DNA from: Spirochaetales bacterium
GTDB lineage: Bacteria; Spirochaetota; Spirochaetia; ARS1246
Assembly: GCA_018644745.1 (NCBI GenBank)
Contig: JABGPX010000333.1
Location: forward strand, 1-5,639
DNA length: 5,639 nucleotides
Reading direction: 5' to 3'
Both the position numbers and the translations under genes were made by a program. Every line of letters begins with the position of its first letter. Within the stretch, counting starts at the first letter, position 1. The notes beneath the pieces are model-generated. The model made no database searches. It was not told the DNA's origin and saw only the letters and a program-made list of their open reading frames with translations. Of this stretch, positions 1 through 4,725 are shown in pieces.

Positions 1-7
1 TTTTCAT
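1..7 (-). CDS. Start of a downstream gene in the greA operon (5' end only)
   Basis: An ATG followed by AAA and one more A lies on the minus strand at the window edge, so only Met-Lys is visible. It begins 14 nt after the greA stop codon. A strong Shine-Dalgarno GAGGAAGG sits 5 nt upstream of the ATG, which is what supports it as a real start. The tight spacing and same direction imply co-transcription with greA. The product cannot be identified from two codons. Confidence 0.6.
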
Positions 8-12
8 TAGGA

Positions 13-20
13 CCTTCCTC
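13..20 (-). promoter_or_regulatory. Ribosome binding site of the gene at the left edge
   Basis: The minus strand reads GAGGAAGG, then 5 nt, then ATG. The site lies entirely in the short gap after the greA TGA. It is the main reason to believe that another gene of the operon starts here. Confidence 0.6.
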
Positions 21-21
21 T

Positions 22-2712
22 TCAGGATTTGGTCGATTCAATATTGTATGAATTTATTCCTTTAATAGTATAGACGTGTTCTCTGTCATTTATAGTAAAT
101 TCGAGTTTTTCTCCAATTGTATGATGCCACAATTCACTCCCAAATGGTGAAAGATAGGAGATTATTTTGCTGGAAGGGTCGGACTCCCATGGTCCGAGAA
201 TAGTGTATTCCTCAACATCTGAAGTTGTTTCATTTTGCAGAGTAACCGTCGTCGAGAACGAGATTTTTGAAGTATCAACATCCTTCTCATCGAAAATCTG
301 CGACTTCTCGATCTCGTCCTTCATTCTGGCAGCTGTAGCGTTCAATACTTCCTGCTTTTCTTTAGCAGCTTTATATTCTGCATTCTCGCGAAGGTCTCCC
401 ATTTGAAGAGCAACGCCGATTTCTTTGGAATTTTCCGGCACGTCAACATCAAGAAGGTGCTGCAGCTCTTTGGTATGCTCTTCATAGCTCTTCGCCGTAA
501 CAAGGAGTCCCATACTGACACTTTCTTTTAGCTCTACTCCAAAGAACCTGAAATCCGGATACTTATCCATGATCTTCTGTTTGAGTTCAATTTTCGCCGA
601 TGGATCGAGCTCTCCAACATCATCAATGAGAGTAAAAATCCTGCTAATTGAATCTACATCCGCCTCGAGGATATATTCTTCAAGCCTTTTTTCCTTAAAA
701 AGATAGGTCATAATCGCCCGATTAAGCTTGCGGTTTTCACTCACATCTCTTCGATTTTCTATCTCCCGATGGGTAATGTCCAGAAGATGAATCATACCTA
801 TAAGAATTTTTTCGTAGGTTACATTGTAATCGCTGAACCATTCGAAAGGCATTGTTCGGACAAGCCAGATAAAAGCGGCGCGGTACTCCCGATATGTACC
901 TAACACCGTATTGATCAACGCGGCGAGTTTATCTTTCTCGCCGTTTTCCATGAGCGTATCTATGATGTATTTGTTCATATAATAAGGGAACAAGCGAACA
1001 AAAACATCCGCCCATCCTTCGGTTTCTTTAGCGTTCAAGAGAAAATCATGCTGCAGTTCCGCATCTTCTATCGCGGTAAAGAGTGCCTCGACATCCTCAA
1101 TCTGGTCATAAATTTCCGAGAACGATATAGCTAGGCCGGGATTTAGGAAGGGATACTGCTCAACGATGTTCTCGACAAGAAGCCAGCAGGAAACCACTAT
1201 CTCATTAACAACGCTGAATGATTTCAGAAAGCCGGTGAAGTAGTCAAACATCTCCGCAAAGAAATCCGATTCCGGGTCCGAACCGGCCAAATATTCCTGC
1301 ATAGTCTTGAGCCTACCGAAAAAGTTTTTCTCTGCCCGGAACCGGTTGAACGTTTTTTCCTCATATGAAATAGGGGTTTCCCTTACAACAAAATAATCTG
1401 CTTGATCTGGAAGCGTGCCGAAATCAGGGTCTGTTTTCAAAATCTTTCTAGCTTCAGTACTCCAACTCGTCCATTCCCCAGGCGTAAGAATTGCGGGAGC
1501 CACCTCGGACTTAATGGTTTTCATATTGGCCGCGTTTCCATGGCTGCGGATAATTGTGCTTAGCCCCCACTTATGGTCGCCTTTCAGTTTGTCGTGAAGT
1601 TTTTGCTTAGGCCAAATACTGCGCAGTACCCAAATATGGTCTTTCGTTAGACTTGCCAGCGCGCTAACGGCCATCTTGAGCGACATAGAATGTTCTCGCT
1701 TTCTGGCAAAATCAATTACTATTTCGTCATCTTCGATTGAAGAAATTCTGCCGACACCCCATGTCCTGTGGAAAACAAAATTACCAGCATCAAAAGAAAT
1801 GTGCTTTTCAAAATCCTCGATAGCTTCATGCACATTTCGCCAGGTCTGGTTTAAATTCGACAGCCGAATATATTCATCGAGATGGCTATGCTCGGAATAC
1901 CTTCCTTTGTAGCATTCAACAATTTCTTTTCTTGCCCATTGGTTTTTAGAATCATAGTCAAGAATCCTTTTCAAAATCCCAATTGCTCTTATCCAGTCGT
2001 TGGCTGTTTTAAAGTGCCCGTAAAGATCCTCTAATAATTGAGAGGCGCGATCCGGGCTGATAGATTTCGCTATCTTTGAGTCAACATGATTGAAAAAATC
2101 GGTTTCCTCAGGACAGTAAGTGATAAGCTTATGCCAGATTTCTTTTACCTGGGCAAATAGTTTTTTGCTCGTGTAGCGGTGAATTGCTTTTTTATAATAG
2201 TCAATCGCAGCGGCGGTTTCGCCAAGGCTTTCTTTATGATCCGCGAGCTGGCGCACGATATCGGCTTCTTCATAATCAACTTTGATCAATCGATCCCAAA
2301 TATCAAATTTCTTATCATCTTCGTTTTCGTTGTCGAAAGATTCCGCAAGAGTTCTTAACGCAAATTTATTTTCGCCAAATTGGAGAATTCTCTTGCACAA
2401 AAACTCAACTATATTCCATTTATGATTATCAGTGAAAATTGTAATAAGCGTAACAAGATTGGAATCGTCAATTTGCTGCCGGGATAGAGCAAGCACGCCG
2501 GAAATATACAGACCGATAATACTATTTTTCGTATGCTGCAAATGTTCATCGCAGAGCTCTTTAACTTCAGCTTGATCCTCGGACTCGAGGACCTCTTCTA
2601 TTTTCACATCCAGATCTTTGAAATTGCTTATTGTATAACTGTTGAGTGTCGCTCTGGTCCATTTTTCTTCGTTCAGCAATTCCGAAATTTCTTTTAATAG
2701 TACTTCAGACAT
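22..2712 (-). CDS. greA: Giant GreA-type transcription elongation factor with long N-terminal extension
   Basis: This 896-residue protein is far longer than a typical GreA (E. coli 158 aa). The Gre module is at the C-terminus. A coiled-coil region spans about 735-815, with the tip motif GDLREN at 772-777. Its Asp773 and Glu776 match the two acidic tip residues that stimulate transcript cleavage by backtracked RNA polymerase. An FKBP-like C-terminal domain follows (about 818-888), with a YTILGP strand and an SPFGSELW motif as in the GreA/GreB family. Residues 1-300 are helical and partly TPR-like. Residues about 306-355 form a compact beta-rich segment (FVFHRTWGVGRI, then VIDF) resembling the SH3/Tudor-like CarD or DUF3553 domains. 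A Trp-rich motif (EWTSWSTEARKILKTDPDF, 413-431) follows, and then about 250 mostly helical residues. Large GreA forms occur in spirochaetes and chlamydiae. The ATG start has AGGAG 9 nt upstream. The gene lies 16 nt after the TPR gene, so co-transcription is likely. No truncation is seen. Gre function is well supported; the role of the extension is unknown. Confidence 0.93.
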   Translation of the reverse strand: MSEVLLKEISELLNEEKWTRATLNSYTISNFKDLDVKIEEVLESEDQAEVKELCDEHLQHTKNSIIGLYISGVLALSRQQIDDSNLVTLITIFTDNHKWNIVEFLCKRILQFGENKFALRTLAESFDNENEDDKKFDIWDRLIKVDYEEADIVRQLADHKESLGETAAAIDYYKKAIHRYTSKKLFAQVKEIWHKLITYCPEETDFFNHVDSKIAKSISPDRASQLLEDLYGHFKTANDWIRAIGILKRILDYDSKNQWARKEIVECYKGRYSEHSHLDEYIRLSNLNQTWRNVHEAIEDFEKHISFDAGNFVFHRTWGVGRISSIEDDEIVIDFARKREHSMSLKMAVSALASLTKDHIWVLRSIWPKQKLHDKLKGDHKWGLSTIIRSHGNAANMKTIKSEVAPAILTPGEWTSWSTEARKILKTDPDFGTLPDQADYFVVRETPISYEEKTFNRFRAEKNFFGRLKTMQEYLAGSDPESDFFAEMFDYFTGFLKSFSVVNEIVVSCWLLVENIVEQYPFLNPGLAISFSEIYDQIEDVEALFTAIEDAELQHDFLLNAKETEGWADVFVRLFPYYMNKYIIDTLMENGEKDKLAALINTVLGTYREYRAAFIWLVRTMPFEWFSDYNVTYEKILIGMIHLLDITHREIENRRDVSENRKLNRAIMTYLFKEKRLEEYILEADVDSISRIFTLIDDVGELDPSAKIELKQKIMDKYPDFRFFGVELKESVSMGLLVTAKSYEEHTKELQHLLDVDVPENSKEIGVALQMGDLRENAEYKAAKEKQEVLNATAARMKDEIEKSQIFDEKDVDTSKISFSTTVTLQNETTSDVEEYTILGPWESDPSSKIISYLSPFGSELWHHTIGEKLEFTINDREHVYTIKGINSYNIESTKS

Positions 2713-2721
2713 CGTGCTATG

Positions 2722-2726
2722 CTCCT
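2722..2726 (-). promoter_or_regulatory. Ribosome binding site of greA
   Basis: The minus strand reads AGGAG, 9 nt before the greA ATG. It lies within the 16-nt gap after the stop codon of the TPR gene, so greA has its own ribosome entry site inside the operon. It supports the ATG at 2712 as the start. Confidence 0.7.
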
Positions 2727-2728
2727 GC

Positions 2729-3745
2729 TTAGTTTATATAGTGATCGTAGACAGCAGGATTTATTTCTTTAATCCGCTGTAATACATCATCGACTTTCTC
2801 CCGATTATCTCCGGAAGATATATAGTGATCTATCAACCAGAAATATCGGTTAATCAATCGAGGCTCTGTTTTATAACTATCTTGATTTTCTTCGCCGAGA
2901 CGGCTTTGTAGAGTAAAAATAGATTGCTTGAGCTTGCCGTATTCAAGTGAACGCAATTCGCGTTTCACATTGAAAATGCCGTAAAGTACACCGTAAACCG
3001 GAATCCACTCCGAAAGCGCCGGAGATTCGTATCCCATTTCTCGAAGACTATCCAGAAGCCGCTGTATCATCATCGATTCCAAATCCGCCAATTCAATGAT
3101 TTGGGGATCAAGAAAAAATGCTTCTCGGAAAAATACTTTCGCCGCTTTCGTTTCATTAATGAAGGCATAACAATCTGCCAATTCTGCGATAATTCTTGGA
3201 TCATCCGCTTTCTGATGATTGCTTGCTTCCAGATATTCGAGGGCCTGCTTGTAATTTCCCTTACCTTTGTAGCACTTACCGATTCTGAACAGCAGTTCAG
3301 GATCTCCTCCAGTCGGACCATCAAGAAGCGTCATGAAATCGCCAAGAGCTTTCCCAAAAACCCACTGCTTGATGGAAAAAATACCTTGTTCGAAATTATC
3401 CTCATTGCGCTCAAGGAAGGTCTGAAAAGATTTCCATTGTTTTATGAGATATTCGCCGCTTTCGAAAGGATCCGTAATCTCCTGATAACGGGAATTTTTT
3501 TCGGTCCAGAATCCATTGCATTTCAACGCACAGATAAGCTCACCATTGTCAAAGTCGATTGTAAGCGCCTTCTCAAGAGTATCTCCAGCAGCTCCAAAAG
3601 CTCCATTCTTGATGAAGTTATATGCGTTTTTCAGCATATTGCTTATATCATTGTTCTGCTGGGATTGCACATTCATTACGATGATAGAATCTTCTAGGTT
3701 TCCGTTTGAATAGAGTTGCGCGAAACGAAATACCTCAATCGGCAA
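2729..3745 (-). CDS. TPR-like helical-repeat protein upstream of greA; 5' end uncertain
   Basis: This is a cytoplasmic-looking protein with no signal peptide, 338 aa from the TTG at 3745. TPR-like helix pairs lie at about residues 37-70 (AYNFIKNGAFGAAGDTLEKA), 148-181 (LLFRIGKCYKGKGNYKQALE) and 182-215 (IIAELADCYAFINETKAAKV, ending in LDP). The C-terminal part is helical and contains the motif EWIPVYGVLYGIFNVKREL at about 246-264. I do not recognise a named family. The TTG start was chosen because GAAGGA lies 5 nt upstream and because sequence from this point (PIEVFRFAQLYSNGNLEDS) looks protein-like. The ATG at 3676 (315 aa) has only a weak, distant Shine-Dalgarno. The frame stays open upstream to 3889, but that part is rich in Cys, Arg, Trp and Tyr and would overlap rpe. 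A one-base frameshift from another frame near 3744-3746 is also possible. The stop is 16 nt before greA, so the pair probably forms an operon, and a role as a partner of the giant GreA is inference. Confidence 0.75.
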   Translation of the reverse strand: MPIEVFRFAQLYSNGNLEDSIIVMNVQSQQNNDISNMLKNAYNFIKNGAFGAAGDTLEKALTIDFDNGELICALKCNGFWTEKNSRYQEITDPFESGEYLIKQWKSFQTFLERNEDNFEQGIFSIKQWVFGKALGDFMTLLDGPTGGDPELLFRIGKCYKGKGNYKQALEYLEASNHQKADDPRIIAELADCYAFINETKAAKVFFREAFFLDPQIIELADLESMMIQRLLDSLREMGYESPALSEWIPVYGVLYGIFNVKRELRSLEYGKLKQSIFTLQSRLGEENQDSYKTEPRLINRYFWLIDHYISSGDNREKVDDVLQRIKEINPAVYDHYIN

Positions 3746-3819
3746 ACATTTCCTTCGCTGGTAATAAGATATCCCATTTGAAGACCAATAGTCAATGCAT
3801 CCGCCTCCGCTTTGAACAT
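3694..3819 (-). other. Short ORF or frameshifted N-terminal segment ahead of the TPR gene
   Basis: This 41-codon frame starts at ATG 3819 and ends at TAG 3694-3696. It overlaps the TPR gene start in a different frame. Its first 24 residues (MFKAEADALTIGLQMGYLIT, then SEGN) have ordinary codon use and look like a folded protein. The rest (CRLRYFVSRNSIQTET) does not. At that same point the TPR gene frame becomes protein-like. The simplest reading is that both pieces belong to one longer protein broken by a one-base change in the TTT run at 3744-3746, either a real mutation or a sequence error. The alternative is a short leader ORF: GGAGG lies 8 nt before an in-frame TTG at 3795. The ATG at 3819 has GGAAGG only 1 nt away, which is too close for normal use. 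Confidence 0.45.
3751..3756 (-). promoter_or_regulatory. Candidate ribosome binding site for the TTG start of the TPR gene
   Basis: The minus strand reads GAAGGA, then 5 nt, then TTG at 3745. This is the best spaced Shine-Dalgarno among the in-frame starts of the TPR gene and decides the start used here. If the frameshift reading is right, the match is coincidental and lies inside coding sequence. Confidence 0.45.
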
Positions 3820-3835
3820 GCCTTCCGCGCAATAA

Positions 3836-3864
3836 TTGCAACAGGTTGTTAATTCTGGTATAGA
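3836..3864 (+). promoter_or_regulatory. Candidate sigma70-type promoter of rpe with extended -10
   Basis: A TTGCAA -35 element (3836-3841) is followed after exactly 17 bp by TATAGA (3859-3864). A TG one base upstream of the -10 makes an extended -10. The predicted start of transcription, about 7 nt downstream, falls at 3871-3872. That is at or just before the rpe ATG, which would give a leaderless mRNA. Each hexamer matches 4 of 6 consensus bases, so the call depends on the spacing and the TG element. Confidence 0.5.
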
Positions 3865-3880
3865 AATATATATGTCTCAA
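3852..3880 (-). promoter_or_regulatory. Candidate leftward promoter of the TPR-greA operon
   Basis: The minus strand reads TTGAGA (3880-3875), 17 bp, then CAGAAT (3857-3852). The -35 matches 5 of 6 consensus bases and the -10 matches 4 of 6. The predicted start is near 3845. The site overlaps the rpe -10 element and the first codons of rpe, so the two promoters would compete for polymerase. Other A+T-rich arrangements are possible. Confidence 0.3.
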
Positions 3881-4543
3881 AATGATCATACCCTAGTAGC
3901 CGCGTCTCTTCTTTCCGCGGATTTTTCGCAAATCTCAAATGGCATTATAACCGCAGAGAAGGCCGGAGCGGATTGGCTCCACCTCGATGTAATGGATGGC
4001 TCATTTGTTCCGCAAATAACCTTTGGCCCTAAAATGGTGAAGGATATTCGCAAGCATACGGATCTTCCTCTGGATGTTCATCTCATGGTTGAGCATCCAG
4101 AGACCATGGTAGAGGATTTTATTGATGCCGGTGCGGACCACATCAGTTTTCACCTTGAAGCCACTGTTCACGTTCATCGGCTGCTTTCGCTAATCAAGGA
4201 TGCCGGAGTCAGACCGGGAATCTCGATTGTCCCCTCAACTCCGGTTTCTGCCCTAAATGAAGTATTAGATCTTACTGACATTATCCTGATCATGACGGTA
4301 AACCCCGGTTTTGGAGGCCAGGAGATCATAAAATCATGTCTGAAAAAGGTAAGCAGTTTAGCGGAGCTGCGTAAAAAAACTGGAGATCAATTCATGCTTG
4401 AAGTAGATGGAGGGATCAACCGCATTACAGCCGCTTCAGCAAGGGAAGCGGGTTCTGATGTGCTTATTTCAGGTTCGGCTTTTTTTTCCTCAAAAACCCC
4501 TGCAGAAGAAGTAAAGATATTCAAAGGCAATTTAGAGGACTGA
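3872..4543 (+). CDS. rpe: Ribulose-phosphate 3-epimerase
   Basis: This enzyme interconverts D-ribulose 5-phosphate and D-xylulose 5-phosphate in the pentose phosphate pathway in the cytoplasm. The 223-aa product is a full-length (beta/alpha)8 barrel, close to the usual ~220-225 aa. Family motifs appear in order: AASLLSADF (10-18, substrate-side Ser), LHLDVMDG (36-43), DVHLMV (68-73), MTVNPGFGGQ (141-150), EVDGGI (177-182) and SGSAFF (200-205). His37, Asp39, His70 and Asp179 are the expected metal ligands, and Asp39 and Asp179 are the catalytic acid/base pair. The phosphate-binding glycines are present. The ATG at 3872 was chosen because homologues begin about ten residues before the SLLSADF motif. 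An in-frame TTG at 3836 would add 12 unconserved residues and coincides with the likely -35 element. No Shine-Dalgarno precedes the ATG, which fits leaderless translation. The gene is divergent from the TPR-greA operon and appears to be transcribed alone. Confidence 0.96.
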   Translation: MSQNDHTLVAASLLSADFSQISNGIITAEKAGADWLHLDVMDGSFVPQITFGPKMVKDIRKHTDLPLDVHLMVEHPETMVEDFIDAGADHISFHLEATVHVHRLLSLIKDAGVRPGISIVPSTPVSALNEVLDLTDIILIMTVNPGFGGQEIIKSCLKKVSSLAELRKKTGDQFMLEVDGGINRITAASAREAGSDVLISGSAFFSSKTPAEEVKIFKGNLED

Positions 4544-4555
4544 ATAGTAGAGGAG

Positions 4556-4581
4556 TCCTAATTTTGATCCATTGATTAGGA
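4556..4581 (+). repeat. Short inverted repeat just after rpe
   Basis: TCCTAAT (4556-4562) pairs with ATTAGGA (4575-4581) around a 12-nt loop, 13 bp after the rpe stop. No T run follows, so it is a poor intrinsic terminator. It may be a transcript-end stabilising hairpin or chance. AGGAGTC also occurs twice as a direct repeat here (4551-4557 and 4578-4584). Confidence 0.35.
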
Positions 4582-4602
4582 GTCATATCGACAGAATATG
4601 TG

Positions 4603-4638
4603 AGGGTGGGTTTCATCGTGCAAAATGAGAACTGCCCT
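4603..4638 (+). terminator. Possible rpe transcript terminator or UTR hairpin
   Basis: In rightward RNA, 4603-4616 can pair with 4625-4638. The stem has 14 positions, of which 10 are Watson-Crick, 3 are G-U pairs and 1 is a mismatch (4610/4631). The loop is 8 nt (CGTGCAAA). The G-U pairs would be A-C mismatches in leftward RNA, so the structure favours the rpe direction. The downstream sequence is only loosely T-rich (TATTCTTTAGTTT from 4645), so this is at best a weak intrinsic terminator. An 11-bp palindrome, GAATAGTATTC, follows directly at 4639-4649. Confidence 0.35.
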
Positions 4639-4655
4639 GAATAGTATTCTTTAGT

Positions 4656-4684
4656 TTGAAGTTTCTTTCGTCGAAGTATAGAAT
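4656..4684 (+). promoter_or_regulatory. Sigma70-type promoter of the secreted TPR gene
   Basis: TTGAAG (4656-4661) and TAGAAT (4679-4684) are separated by 17 bp. The -35 matches 4 of 6 and the -10 matches 5 of 6 consensus bases. Transcription would start near 4691, giving a leader of about 35 nt that includes the AGGAGA ribosome binding site. The palindrome GAATAGTATTC ends 6 bp upstream of the -35, a plausible place for a regulator to bind. Confidence 0.55.
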
Positions 4685-4713
4685 GAGATAGGTGTTTCTA
4701 TCAGATTATATAC

Positions 4714-4719
4714 AGGAGA
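4714..4719 (+). promoter_or_regulatory. Ribosome binding site fixing a TTG start
   Basis: AGGAGA is followed by 6 nt and then TTG at 4726. It is the only good Shine-Dalgarno near the start of this gene. The TTG places the signal peptide directly at the N-terminus, which supports the choice. Confidence 0.75.
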
Positions 4720-4725
4720 CTGATC

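Noticed and set aside
22..2712. A gene fusion or assembly artefact joining two genes in greA
   Set aside because: The frame is continuous with uniform composition, and large GreA proteins with this layout are known in spirochaetes and chlamydiae, so it looks native.
3101..3697. 198-codon open frame on the plus strand opposite the TPR gene
   Set aside because: It is antisense to a convincing protein, rich in Phe, Ile, Arg and Cys, with no recognisable motif. It is a shadow of the minus-strand codon pattern.
3836..3871. TTG at 3836 as the rpe start, adding 12 residues
   Set aside because: The extra residues are not part of the conserved epimerase N-terminus, there is no Shine-Dalgarno, and the TTG coincides with the likely -35 element.
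3746..3889. ATG at 3889 as the start of the TPR gene
   Set aside because: It would overlap the divergent rpe start by 18 bp, and much of the extension looks non-coding in this frame (clusters of Gly, Arg, Cys and Trp).
4551..4575. Mini-ORF after rpe: AGGAG, then TTG at 4564 giving three codons and a stop
   Set aside because: It is too short to be meaningful; the AGGAG motif is part of a short repeat and probably chance.
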